Origin: Lentilactobacillus parabuchneri DSM 5707 = NBRC 107865
Lineage (GTDB): Bacteria; Bacillota; Bacilli; Lactobacillales; Lactobacillaceae
Length of the DNA: 64,000 nucleotides
NCBI RefSeq assembly: GCF_001435315.1
Contig: NZ_AZGK01000007.1
Coordinates: forward strand, 1 to 64,000
Reading direction: 5' to 3'
The translations under genes and the position numbers were made by a program. The notes under the pieces were generated by a model. That model was not told the origin of the DNA and ran no database searches. It saw only the letters and a program-made list of their open reading frames with translations. Shown piece by piece: positions 46,225 to 54,828 of the stretch. The number at the start of each line of letters is the position of its first letter. Position 1 is the stretch's first letter.

Positions 46225-47909
46225 AAAAACTAAACGTCAAAAATAACGAAGCAGCTATCTATGGCGTTGGTGGTCTGGGCGAAATCGGTAAAAACACTTA
46301 TGGGATCCAATTTCAAGACGAAATTATCCTGATCGATGCAGGAATTAAGTTTCCTGAAGATGATCTTTTAGGTGTCGATTACGTCATTCCGGACTATCAG
46401 TATCTAGTGGAAAACAAGGACAAAATCAAAGCATTGGTGATCACCCACGGTCATGAAGACCACATTGGCGGTGTCCCATATTTGATGAAAGTTTTAAATG
46501 TCCCGATTTACGCTGGACCGCTTGCGATGGCGCTTATTAAGAATAAATTAGAAGAACACGGCTTACTGAATTCTGTCGAGTTACACGAAGTCAGTGACAA
46601 GTCTGTGCTGAAGTTCCGAAAAATGAAGGTTTCGTTTTTCAGAACCACCCACTCAATCCCAGACACCGTCGGGGTTGCCGTTCATACGCCGGTGGGTGTC
46701 ATCGTCGAAACTGGTGATTATAAATTCGACCTCACACCAGTGACCAACCAGCCGCCTGATCTCCAAGAAATGGCCAAATTAGGTGCTGAAGGTGTCCTCT
46801 GTCTCATGTCCGATAGTACAAACGCTGAACGACCAATTTGGACCAAGTCTGAAAAGTGGGTCGGCAATTCTATCGCCCATATTTTCGATAACATTAAAGA
46901 CAGAATCATCTTTGCAACCTTTGCCTCGAACATTTCACGGATTAAAACTGCTTGTGACAATGCGATGGCTCATGGCCGAAAAATTGCCGTATTTGGTCGC
47001 AGTATGGATGCTGCAATCGTCAATGGCCGCGAACTGGGGTACTTGGATATTCCAGACGATGCCTTTGTCGATGCGCATGAACTACAGTCACTGCCTGCCA
47101 ATAAGACACTGATTCTTTGTACCGGATCTCAAGGTGAACCAATGGCCGCCCTTTCACGGATTGCCAACGGAACCCACCGCCAGATTTCGATTCAACCAGG
47201 CGACACGGTTATTTTTTCAAGTAACCCAATTCCTGGAAACACAACGAGTGTCAATAGTGTCATCAACAAGCTTGAAGAAGCCGGCGCAAATGTGATTCAT
47301 GGCCGGGTCAACAACATTCACACTTCCGGTCACGGAGGCCAGGAAGAACAAAAGCTGATGCTTCGCTTAATGAAGCCTAAGTTCTTCATGCCAATTCATG
47401 GTGAGTATCGAATGCTCAAGATTCATACCGAATTAGCTGAGCAGTGCGGGGTTCCGCTGGATCACAGCTTTATCATGCAAAACGGTGATGTACTTGCCCT
47501 TTCAAAAGATACGGCCAGAATGGCTGGTCACTTCACTGCTGGTGATGTTTATATCGATGGCAGTGGAATTGGTGATGTGGGCAACCTTGTTCTAAGAGAT
47601 CGTCAACTTCTTTCAGAAGAAGGAATTGTAGTCGTTGTCGCCACCATCAACTTGGACCACCAGGAAATTCAGTCTGGTCCGGATATCCTTTCACGAGGAT
47701 TTGTTTACATGAGAGAGTCCGGCGAGCTTTTGGACGAAGGCCGCAGAAGAGTCTTTAAGACCATCCGCAAGTCAATGAGAGCAAAGAAGGCAACTGAGTC
47801 TTCTATTAGAAATGCTGTGATTGACGACTTGCAGGAATTCTTGTACACCAAGACTGAACGCCATCCGATGATCTTACCAATGTTAATCATGAATGGTGGT
47901 CAAAAGTAG
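46221..47909 (+). CDS. rnjA: Ribonuclease J1
   Basis: A 562-residue metallo-beta-lactamase/beta-CASP RNase with 5'-3' exonuclease and endonuclease activity, central to mRNA turnover and rRNA processing. The catalytic motif HGHEDHIGG is intact, as are TTHSIPD, GDYKFD, HTSGHGG and HGEYRML. Translation is coupled to rpoY. It contrasts with the degenerate RNase J2 at 24722-26437, so this is the active subunit. Confidence 0.96.
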   Translation: MKKLNVKNNEAAIYGVGGLGEIGKNTYGIQFQDEIILIDAGIKFPEDDLLGVDYVIPDYQYLVENKDKIKALVITHGHEDHIGGVPYLMKVLNVPIYAGPLAMALIKNKLEEHGLLNSVELHEVSDKSVLKFRKMKVSFFRTTHSIPDTVGVAVHTPVGVIVETGDYKFDLTPVTNQPPDLQEMAKLGAEGVLCLMSDSTNAERPIWTKSEKWVGNSIAHIFDNIKDRIIFATFASNISRIKTACDNAMAHGRKIAVFGRSMDAAIVNGRELGYLDIPDDAFVDAHELQSLPANKTLILCTGSQGEPMAALSRIANGTHRQISIQPGDTVIFSSNPIPGNTTSVNSVINKLEEAGANVIHGRVNNIHTSGHGGQEEQKLMLRLMKPKFFMPIHGEYRMLKIHTELAEQCGVPLDHSFIMQNGDVLALSKDTARMAGHFTAGDVYIDGSGIGDVGNLVLRDRQLLSEEGIVVVVATINLDHQEIQSGPDILSRGFVYMRESGELLDEGRRRVFKTIRKSMRAKKATESSIRNAVIDDLQEFLYTKTERHPMILPMLIMNGGQK

Positions 47910-47932
47910 ATTTTGTTAGTTATTAATCAGAG

Positions 47933-48046
47933 AGTGGGACAAACGGTTTTTTGATCCCAGAACTTAAGCCCAGCAATCGATTATTCCTGGTTTTGGAATG
48001 ATTGGTTGCTGGGCTTAAGTGGCAAGAAACAGCCGATTGGCCACTC
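47933..48046 (+). repeat. Structured intergenic element with nested inverted repeats
   Basis: An outer stem GAGTGG (47933-47938)/CCACTC (48041-48046) can enclose two hairpins. The first is GGGACAAA/TTTGATCCC (47936-47959; it competes with part of the outer stem). The second is a 15-bp perfect stem ACTTAAGCCCAGCAA (47962-47976)/TTGCTGGGCTTAAGT (48006-48020), extended by 11 further pairs including G-U to a 7-nt loop. There is no clear T-tract. It may be the rnjA 3' end, a structured RNA or a small repeat element. Confidence 0.6.
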
Positions 48047-48110
48047 CCTTTCTCTACATATGTATTTAGTCAGTTGGTTACTTTCAGCAAAGTTGGGAGC
48101 ATCGTCAGAA

Positions 48111-49067
48111 ATGGAATACTTTATTATTATGAACTTGTGTGCTGGCGGAAATAATGGGCAGAAAATCTGGCCTCAAATCAAGGAACAACTAAAAGCTGCA
48201 CACGCCTCCTATCAAGTTGTCTTTACGGAGTATACCGGCCACGCCGTTCTGTTAACGCAACAACTGCTTTCCAGAATCGATGCCACCCATGTAACTGACG
48301 CCGTCATCATCGCCGCTGGAGGAGATGGAACATTACACGAGACGCTTCTAGGCTGCAAACGTTACTATCACGACCACGCATCGGACCAGCAAGTGCCCAT
48401 TGCTTTTTTGCCAGTTGGATCAGGGAATGATTTTGCACGGGCGGTCAAGCTGCCCCGCCACTGGCAGCAGGCACTCAATAATATTTTAGCCTGCAAACAA
48501 GCAACCATGATCAATGTCGGCCATTATATCGACCTTGATAACCAGATTGATGGCTTCTTCACCAATAATTTTGGAATTGGGTTTGACGCAACGGTCGTTC
48601 ATCTTGCCAACCATTCTTCACTAAAACATCATCGTTTTTGGGGGAAATTTTCATATATAGCGTCTATATTGAATGTCATCATCAATTTCAAAAGCTTCCA
48701 AGCCGATATTCAGCTAGATTCAAACCAGCAGCTAACCTTTAAAAAGACCTTTTTGCTGACGACGACAAATATTCCTTACTTTGGCGGTGGCATCGACATT
48801 GTGCCCGACGCATCGGTCTTAGATCCGAATTTGGATCTGGTCATTGTTGAAAAGCCGAGCCTGTGGCAATTGATTTTATTCATATCTATGCTATTTTTAA
48901 AGAGACACTTGCGGCTCAAATTCATCCACCATTTCAATCAAAAACAATTGGTCGTCCATACACAAGACGATCGGTTGGGTCAAATTGATGGTGAGGAATT
49001 AGGCGAACGGACTTATCATATTAAGTTCGACACCGTTAAGTACCCCTTCTGGATCGGCCACAATTAA
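48111..49067 (+). CDS. Diacylglycerol/lipid kinase family protein
   Basis: A 318-residue DAGK-catalytic-domain protein. The nucleotide-binding motif GGDGTLHETLLG and PVGSGNDFAR are intact, and the C-terminal IDGE is present. Related enzymes phosphorylate diacylglycerol or other lipids (DgkB, YegS, BmrU); the substrate is not determined. I start it at the ATG at 48111. The open frame runs upstream to 48006, but that part lies in the large hairpin and is unlikely to be coding. The next gene starts 32 nt downstream. Confidence 0.87.
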   Translation: MEYFIIMNLCAGGNNGQKIWPQIKEQLKAAHASYQVVFTEYTGHAVLLTQQLLSRIDATHVTDAVIIAAGGDGTLHETLLGCKRYYHDHASDQQVPIAFLPVGSGNDFARAVKLPRHWQQALNNILACKQATMINVGHYIDLDNQIDGFFTNNFGIGFDATVVHLANHSSLKHHRFWGKFSYIASILNVIINFKSFQADIQLDSNQQLTFKKTFLLTTTNIPYFGGGIDIVPDASVLDPNLDLVIVEKPSLWQLILFISMLFLKRHLRLKFIHHFNQKQLVVHTQDDRLGQIDGEELGERTYHIKFDTVKYPFWIGHN

Positions 49068-49099
49068 CCATTCAGAAATTCTAACTATGAGGTAATTTC

Positions 49100-50059
49100 A
49101 TGTATTCAACAAGCTACCTACTCTTTCAATCGTTAACAGCTGTTGCCCTGGGTGACGCACTTGGGTTTCCAATCCAACACGAGAAACGCACGAACTTGTT
49201 TGATGACCCGATCAGGGAAATGGTCGACCATCGCGTCATTGATGTGCCAGCTGGCACCTGGTCCGACAACACGTCGTTATCAATCGCGTCACTGGTAAGC
49301 TTGACCTTTGGATACAATTTGTACGACCTCATGACCCGTTACTCACAGTGGTTTCACTTTGGGGACTATACCCCCTTCAATCATTCTTATGGGAGTGACT
49401 GCACGACAATTCAAGCAATTAAACGCTTCGATGCCGGCACCGCCCCTGAGCTTTGCGGTTCGACTTCTCCGGACTGTGATAACAATACGACTTTAAAACG
49501 GCTGATGCCACTGGCGTTTTTCATCCTAACCAAAAATCCTCACTACCAATTTGATGGTGAATCCGCCCAATTAATTCATTCTTACACGGCTACGACCAAC
49601 CGAACCCCCAAAAGTTTTGTTGCCGCCGGCTTGCTGACAAACGTGATTATTAGGCTCATTCAAAATCCCAACAAATACGCCATGCTAAGGGCTGTCAAAG
49701 AAGTCCTGGACTATTACCGCTCCCAGCCCGAATACGCCGCTCAGGTGCCGTTTTTCGAGCAATTAGAGGAGTCTCATTTCCTTCGACAGTCGAGCACGAA
49801 AATCACAGCTTCAGAAGATGTCGTTGATACCTTAAATTCTGTTTTTTGGTGCTTGATGAACTCCGAGCAATATAACGTCGCTGTGTCCAAGGCGGTCAAC
49901 TTTGGCAGCGATGCAGCGACGATCGGCTCGATCACGTCAATGTTGGCATCACTCCTGTATGCCCCAGTGACATTCCCGGAAAGTTGGTTAGCCAAGCTCC
50001 AGGGAAGACACCAAATCAAAATTGCCGTCTCGGTAGCATTATTATCGGATTATTTTTAA
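49100..50059 (+). CDS. ADP-ribosylglycohydrolase-like protein with altered metal motifs
   Basis: A 319-residue DraG-fold protein. Family landmarks are visible: ALGDALGFPI at the N-terminus, GTWSDNTSL at about 51 and NFGSDAATIG near 268. Active enzymes have W-T-D-D-T and GGD-x-D-T; here they read WSDNT and GSDAAT, so an Asp is Asn in the first and the second Asp of the last is Ala. The GNGSxMR-type segment is also changed (NNTTLKRLMPL). It may be inactive or have different chemistry. Likely cotranscribed with the lipid kinase; a strong terminator follows. Confidence 0.75.
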   Translation: MYSTSYLLFQSLTAVALGDALGFPIQHEKRTNLFDDPIREMVDHRVIDVPAGTWSDNTSLSIASLVSLTFGYNLYDLMTRYSQWFHFGDYTPFNHSYGSDCTTIQAIKRFDAGTAPELCGSTSPDCDNNTTLKRLMPLAFFILTKNPHYQFDGESAQLIHSYTATTNRTPKSFVAAGLLTNVIIRLIQNPNKYAMLRAVKEVLDYYRSQPEYAAQVPFFEQLEESHFLRQSSTKITASEDVVDTLNSVFWCLMNSEQYNVAVSKAVNFGSDAATIGSITSMLASLLYAPVTFPESWLAKLQGRHQIKIAVSVALLSDYF

Positions 50060-50067
50060 AACCGCAA

Positions 50068-50120
50068 TAAAGGCCTGGTACACCTCCCCCTCAATGGGGA
50101 TGATGTTACCAGGCCTTTTA
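50068..50120. terminator. Terminator after the ADP-ribosylglycohydrolase-like gene
   Basis: AAAGGCCTGGTA and TACCAGGCCTTT pair, enclosing CCCC/GGGG; T follows. Confidence 0.85.
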
Positions 50121-50170
50121 TCATGCCAAGGTGTCCATACGCCATAAGTATTTGATGCATTCGACCAAAA

Positions 50171-50205
50171 ACAAAAAAGCCTCACCGCAATGCGGATCGA
50201 CTCTT
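50171..50205 (-). terminator. Terminator of the 72-residue gene
   Basis: On the minus strand a CCGC/GCGG hairpin with flanking AGTC/GGCT pairing is followed by TTTTTTG, just after the stop codon. Confidence 0.65.
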
Positions 50206-50213
50206 GTTTTAGA

Positions 50214-50432
50214 CTAATCCTCTGAAGCATCCATTGCTTCAAGGATCATATTTAACTGCATGCATTCTTGATTCAGCTGCTTCATTTCGTTCCCAAATTG
50301 TGGGTTAATGACCTCAGTCGTGTTTGAATCTTTTGCGATTGACTTAATCTTACTTGCTTCTTCAGACTTCAATTGATCAAGCTTTGAGGATGCCTCTTGG
50401 TATTCTCTAAGAATTTCTAACTTGTTACTCAT
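50214..50432 (-). CDS. Small helical protein, 72 residues
   Basis: A short, hydrophilic, Glu/Lys/Leu/Gln-rich protein with heptad-like spacing (MSNKLEILREYQEASSKL; MKQLNQECMQLNMIL), so a coiled coil is probable. AAAGGGG lies about 10 nt before the ATG and a terminator follows, so it is a self-contained gene. No family is recognised and no partner is evident. Confidence 0.6.
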   Translation of the reverse strand: MSNKLEILREYQEASSKLDQLKSEEASKIKSIAKDSNTTEVINPQFGNEMKQLNQECMQLNMILEAMDASED

Positions 50433-50621
50433 CGCTTAAAACCCCTTTGAACGTAAAATGTTAATTTCCGTAAAATCAAATCCAATATCTAACGCAGTCA
50501 TGTTATTAAATTTTTAACATTTCCTGCTAACGACTGGATATACTACCAGATAAAATCCAAGAAAGCAATACTTTACTAAAAAACAATCCTCATAGATGGA
50601 TCAAACTAATCATTTTCGCTG

Positions 50622-51542
50622 TTATGACTTATATTCATTTTCAATTTCTGCGGCCGTTGGAATCGATGGTAAGGCGCCTAAACGCTGAACCGTAATTGAT
50701 GAAGCCTGCTGAGCGTACACCAGGGCCTCTTCAATATTTGACAAGTCCTGATTAACTTTTGAACTAAAGGCGCCAATAAACGTGTCTCCGGCGGCAGTTG
50801 TATCCTTAGCCTGGACCTTGAATGCCGGCACAAATCCACTGTCTGAAGGGGTGTGATAGTAGGCCCCGCGATCACCAACGGTAATAATTAAATGAGCAAT
50901 GCCCATCTGCGCAAATTTATCAGCATTGGCATCCATCGAAGCGGTGTCATTGACTTCAATTCCGGTCAAAGTCGCACTTTCAGTTTCGTTTGGAACGATC
51001 AGATCGGTCACTTCCAGTAAGCCATCAATGATCTTTGAAGCGGGCGCCGGATTCAAAATGGTTGTCACGCCATGTTTTTTAGCAAGCTTGAATGCTTCAT
51101 ACGTGACCTCTTGAGGGGTTTCAAATTCGGAAATCAGGATATCAGCACTTTCGATTAAGGATTCGCTCTTCGCAAGCATCCCCGTCTCCATCGCTTGATT
51201 GGCACCACCGTACACCATAATGCTGTTTTGCCCCTGACTGTCCAGCAGAATGACCGCCGACCCGGTTCCGTGAGCTTGATCGACAGCTACGTGGTCCGTG
51301 TTAATGCGATCATTTTTCAACGCGTCAATCATAAACTGACCGTTGCCATCGTCGCCAACCTGACCAATAAAGCTGGTGATCGCTCCTGAACGAGCAGCAG
51401 CGACCGCTTGGTTGGCACCCTTGCCACCCGCAGAATTGGTTTTGCTTCTGGCACTAATCGTTTCACCCGGTTTGGGCATCTGGTCAATGTGCAGTGTTGT
51501 GTCAACGTTTAAGCTTCCAAGTACAACCACTTTATTTGTCAT
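50622..51542 (-). CDS. rbsK: Ribokinase
   Basis: A 306-residue PfkB-family sugar kinase phosphorylating ribose to ribose 5-phosphate. The N-terminal signature GGKGANQAVAAARSG is at about residue 40 and the C-terminal signature DTTAAGDTFIGAF with catalytic Asp near 250. It follows rbsR by 87 nt and is probably cotranscribed from the rbsR promoter. No rbsD or ribose transporter gene is adjacent. Confidence 0.93.
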   Translation of the reverse strand: MTNKVVVLGSLNVDTTLHIDQMPKPGETISARSKTNSAGGKGANQAVAAARSGAITSFIGQVGDDGNGQFMIDALKNDRINTDHVAVDQAHGTGSAVILLDSQGQNSIMVYGGANQAMETGMLAKSESLIESADILISEFETPQEVTYEAFKLAKKHGVTTILNPAPASKIIDGLLEVTDLIVPNETESATLTGIEVNDTASMDANADKFAQMGIAHLIITVGDRGAYYHTPSDSGFVPAFKVQAKDTTAAGDTFIGAFSSKVNQDLSNIEEALVYAQQASSITVQRLGALPSIPTAAEIENEYKS

Positions 51543-51629
51543 AGTTTAGTCCCTCTAAATCCTTTAATGTAGTGTGTTAAAACCTTTAACTAAATTCTAT
51601 CAGAAATCAGATTATTTAACAACTGGGTT

Positions 51630-52640
51630 TCATGAACTTAACTTTTGAACACTTTGTCGTTCCACCAGATGAACCGGCAGCGATACTTTTTGAATCGGCT
51701 GGTCGGTATTTTCGATTCGGTTAATAATCATCTGGGCAGCATGGGTTCCCATCTCAAAAGCAGGCTGGTGAACCGTCGTCAACTTGGGATAAACATATTC
51801 ACCCAAGTCAATGTCATCGTAACCAACAACTGAAATGTCATCGGGAACCGTAAGCCCCGCCTCTTTAATACCACGATACAAGCCAATCGCAATTTCATCG
51901 TTAATGCCAAATATCGCGGTGGAATGATTTTGCAGCGCTTGCGAGGCCGCATCATAGCCGCCCTTTTTGGTGAGGGCTGTTTGGATAATATTTTCTTCAG
52001 GAATTGGTGTGCCGTTCTTCTCAAATCCGGCCAAAAATCCCTGAAGTCGTTCCTGTAGATTTAAAGTCGGCTTTTCTGCACACACAACCGTGACGTTGGT
52101 ATGCCCATTTTCAATCAAATAGTCGGCTAATAAACCGCCACCCAGTTGATTATTGGCCTCGACCCGATCGCCTTTAACCACTGGCGCCTGGTCAATCAAA
52201 AGATAGGGAATCCCGTTTTGCTTTAAAATGTTATCAATGTAATTAATGTCAGACACCGCTGAAGCGATTATCATGCCGTCTGCGGCCCGTCTAACAGATT
52301 CGAATAAGTAGTGCGACTCTTGTTCCTGACTGTTGTTAGAGCCAAAAATAAGCGGTATATAGTCCTGCTTAATTGCCTCAGCTTCAATTCCACGCAAAAA
52401 CCGGCTGAAAAACGGGTTATTAATATTGGGAACCAGTACCCCGATAGTTCGACCACTTTTCATAATTAGGCTTTGAGCGTTAAAATCCGGCACGTAACCC
52501 ATTTCCTTCTGCAGTTGCTTGACCTTTTCAACGGTCTTACTGCTGAAACGAGCTGATTTTCCGTTAAGGATCTGTGAGACCGTCGTTACAGAAACGTTGG
52601 CCCGAGCGGCTAAATCTGTTATTGTCACTTTTTTCGTCAT
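51630..52640 (-). CDS. rbsR: LacI-family transcriptional regulator, probable RbsR
   Basis: A 336-residue repressor: N-terminal helix-turn-helix TITDLAARANVSVTTVSQIL, hinge helix region, then a periplasmic-binding-protein-like sensor domain (GRTIGVLVPNINNPFFSRF). I chose ATG 52640 (MTKKVTITD) with GGAG about 8 nt upstream over an earlier start at 52658. Position before rbsK and a central-CG palindrome over its own promoter point to a ribose-responsive autorepressor. The effector is inferred, not shown. Confidence 0.88.
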   Translation of the reverse strand: MTKKVTITDLAARANVSVTTVSQILNGKSARFSSKTVEKVKQLQKEMGYVPDFNAQSLIMKSGRTIGVLVPNINNPFFSRFLRGIEAEAIKQDYIPLIFGSNNSQEQESHYLFESVRRAADGMIIASAVSDINYIDNILKQNGIPYLLIDQAPVVKGDRVEANNQLGGGLLADYLIENGHTNVTVVCAEKPTLNLQERLQGFLAGFEKNGTPIPEENIIQTALTKKGGYDAASQALQNHSTAIFGINDEIAIGLYRGIKEAGLTVPDDISVVGYDDIDLGEYVYPKLTTVHQPAFEMGTHAAQMIINRIENTDQPIQKVSLPVHLVERQSVQKLSS

Positions 52641-52679
52641 CGTCATTTCTCCATTCACAGATAACTGTCTTCTAAGTTG

Positions 52680-52713
52680 ATTATACCAAAAAAATAGCGT
52701 TAAACCGGTTTAA
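52680..52713 (-). promoter_or_regulatory. rbsR promoter overlapped by a LacI-type operator
   Basis: An extended -10 TGGTATAAT on the minus strand (-10 at 52680-52685) lies about 40 nt before the rbsR ATG. The perfect 14-bp palindrome TTAAACCGGTTTAA (52700-52713), with the central CG of LacI-family operators, covers the -35 region, where binding would block RNA polymerase. Confidence 0.6.
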
Positions 52714-52733
52714 TCCCAATTTAACGCTATTTC
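52688..52733 (-). terminator. Terminator of the aldo/keto reductase gene
   Basis: On the minus strand AAATAGCGTTAAA pairs perfectly with TTTAACGCTATTT (13 bp) and is followed by a T-run. Half of the LacI-type palindrome forms the loop and right arm. Confidence 0.8.
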
Positions 52734-52768
52734 AAGTTAATTATTTAATGTAAAATGATAACTCGCGG

Positions 52769-53758
52769 TTATTCCTTAACGATCTTATCGATCTGCTCGA
52801 GTTCATCAGAAGTGAAATCAAGGTTCGAAAGCGCCTTTAAGTTGTCTTCCAAGTGGTTGATCTTGGAGGCGCCGGTCACAACACTGGCAACCGTCTTATC
52901 ATGCAACAACCATGCCAATGACATCTGGGCCAAATTTTGACCACGGTTCTTGGCAATTTCGTTAAGTTGATTTAATTTTGTAACCAGTTCATCTTTGCCA
53001 TGCTTGATGACAAATTCGTTACTCCAATGAATCTTAACGTCATCGTCCATTCCCTTGAGGTACTTATCTGTCAGTAAGCCTTCTGCTAACGGACCGTATG
53101 CAACCAGCGCTTTATGATTCTGGCTGAGTGTGTCTAACAGCCCATCGTCTTCGATGCCGCGATTTAGCATGTTGTATGAAGCTTGGTTGACCACAAATGG
53201 TGTGTGGAGTTCTTTGAAGTAGTTAATAATCTCAGCAGTTTGCTTGGCATTATAGTTTGAAATCCCAATGTAGAGCGCTTTTCCTGAACGAACAATTTCG
53301 TCAAGTGCTTCGGCAGTCTCTTCAAGGCTGGTCTCTGGATCAAATCGATGACTGTAATAAATATCGACATAATCCAAGCCCATCCGCTTCAAGCTGCCGT
53401 CCAGCGCGTTGACCAAAGTCTTCTTGGAAGAAAAGTTACCGTAAGGACCAGGCCACATATTGAAGCCAGCCTTGGTGGTAATCACCAACTCATCACGATA
53501 AGGTTTCAAATTTGCGCGGTAAACTTCACCAAACATTCTTTCAGCTGCCCCGGCACTGGGACCGTAGTTATACGCATTGTCAAAGCTAAAGATTCCTAGG
53601 TCAAAGGCCTTCAAAATGACTTTCTCGCTGTCACCGTAATTGGCGTCATCGCCAAAACTGTGCCACAATCCAAATGATAATGCCGGTAACTGAAGTCCAG
53701 AATTACCTGCCCTTCGTACCACTGCGTTTTCATAACGATCGTCATTTGCCTTATACAT
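52769..53758 (-). CDS. Aldo/keto reductase, YghZ/Kv-beta-like
   Basis: A 329-residue NADPH-dependent oxidoreductase of the AKR superfamily. The catalytic tetrad is visible: Asp and Tyr in FDNAYNYGP, Lys in TTKAG and His in YYSHRFD. The N-terminal RRAGNSGLQLPALSFGLW resembles YghZ, the L-glyceraldehyde-3-phosphate reductase. I chose ATG 53758, with GAGGTGG upstream, over the GTG at 53770. It starts 26 nt after prs on the same strand and is probably cotranscribed with it. Confidence 0.88.
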   Translation of the reverse strand: MYKANDDRYENAVVRRAGNSGLQLPALSFGLWHSFGDDANYGDSEKVILKAFDLGIFSFDNAYNYGPSAGAAERMFGEVYRANLKPYRDELVITTKAGFNMWPGPYGNFSSKKTLVNALDGSLKRMGLDYVDIYYSHRFDPETSLEETAEALDEIVRSGKALYIGISNYNAKQTAEIINYFKELHTPFVVNQASYNMLNRGIEDDGLLDTLSQNHKALVAYGPLAEGLLTDKYLKGMDDDVKIHWSNEFVIKHGKDELVTKLNQLNEIAKNRGQNLAQMSLAWLLHDKTVASVVTGASKINHLEDNLKALSNLDFTSDELEQIDKIVKE

Positions 53759-53784
53759 AAATTCAACCACCTCGTAAAATATTT

Positions 53785-54744
53785 TTATCTACCAAACAGC
53801 TTCCCAACTGATTTGTGATTATGAATCAAGGAAATTGCTTCGCCAAACAAATTGCCGACAGGAACAACTTCCAGCTTTTCAAACTGATCGGCCTTGGAAA
53901 TGCTGATAGAATCTGTCACGATCACTTTTTTAATTGGTGAATCTTGGAGTCGTTGTTGCGCATCCCCTGAAAATACCGCGTGGGTCGCCACAGCAAAGAC
54001 ATCCGTCGCGCCGGCCTTTTTGAGGGTCTCTGCTGCAATCGTCAATTTGAAGGCGGTATCGATCATATCGTCGACGATAATTGCCCGTTTGCCATTCACG
54101 CTCCCAATCACTGATTCAGGAACCGTTGTTGAATCCTCAGGTGAACGGTTATCGATAATTGCAATTGGGGCACTGAGCAGTTCAGCAAACTTCCGCGCTC
54201 TGGAAACACCCGTATGATCAGGAGAAACCACCACGACGTCTGAACTATTGTGTTCAGTGACAAAATAATGGGCCAACAGTGTGTCCGCCTTAAGATGGTC
54301 AACGGGAATGTTGAAGAACCCCTGAATCTGATCGGCGTGCAAATCAAGTGCAACCACACGGTCAACGCCGTCCATTTCCAAGAAAGAAGCCACTAATTTA
54401 GCTGTAATTGGTTCTCGGGAACGGGCTTTTCGGTCAGCTCTCGAATACCCATAGTATGGGATGACCACGTTAATCGACTTGGCACTTGCCCGGCGAACAG
54501 CATCAACCATGATCAGTAACTCCATTAAATTCGAGTTGACGGGATCGGAAACGGATTGAATGATATAGACTTCGTCACCGCGGATACTTTCGTCAACGCT
54601 GATTTTAATTTCATCGTCACTGAACTTTTCAACGGTCGCTTTACTGAGTGGGACACCGACTGCTTTACTAATTTCCTCAGCCAAGTGGCGGTTGGAATTC
54701 AAAGAAAATAATTTAAGATTGGGATGCGTGTTTGATTCGGCCAT
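53785..54744 (-). CDS. prs: Ribose-phosphate pyrophosphokinase paralogue with atypical PRPP loop
   Basis: A 319-residue PRPP synthetase (ribose 5-phosphate + ATP to PRPP + AMP). The flexible loop region [29 protein letters not shown] with the catalytic His, and [11 protein letters not shown] are conserved. The PRPP/ribose-phosphate loop reads [12 protein letters not shown], where the usual form is DDxIDTAGTxT or DTGGT, so the Gly-Thr is Phe-Lys. Lactobacilli often hold two prs genes; this is probably the divergent copy. ATG 54744 follows GGAGG by 5 nt. An extended -10 TGGTAAAAT lies about 40 nt upstream. Confidence 0.85.
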   Translation of the reverse strand: MAESNTHPNLKLFSLNSNRHLAEEISKAVGVPLSKATVEKFSDDEIKISVDESIRGDEVYIIQSVSDPVNSNLMELLIMVDAVRRASAKSINVVIPYYGYSRADRKARSREPITAKLVASFLEMDGVDRVVALDLHADQIQGFFNIPVDHLKADTLLAHYFVTEHNSSDVVVVSPDHTGVSRARKFAELLSAPIAIIDNRSPEDSTTVPESVIGSVNGKRAIIVDDMIDTAFKLTIAAETLKKAGATDVFAVATHAVFSGDAQQRLQDSPIKKVIVTDSISISKADQFEKLEVVPVGNLFGEAISLIHNHKSVGKLFGR

Positions 54745-54828
54745 GATATCCTCCAAGTATTCTTCTTTACCAATATAGTTAAATTTTACCATATTTTGAC
54801 ATGATGATTGTAAGATTTCGCCGTTAAG

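Noticed and set aside
48006-48110. Extended N-terminus of the lipid kinase frame
   Set aside because: It falls in the right arm of the large hairpin, and DAGK homology begins only with MEYFIIMNLCAGG; the ATG at 48111 is preferred.
50440-50621. AT-rich region after rbsK with ATGTTA/TAACAT repeat
   Set aside because: Only short, weak stems; possible terminator at 50575-50600 (ATCC/GGAT then T-run) is too weak to list.
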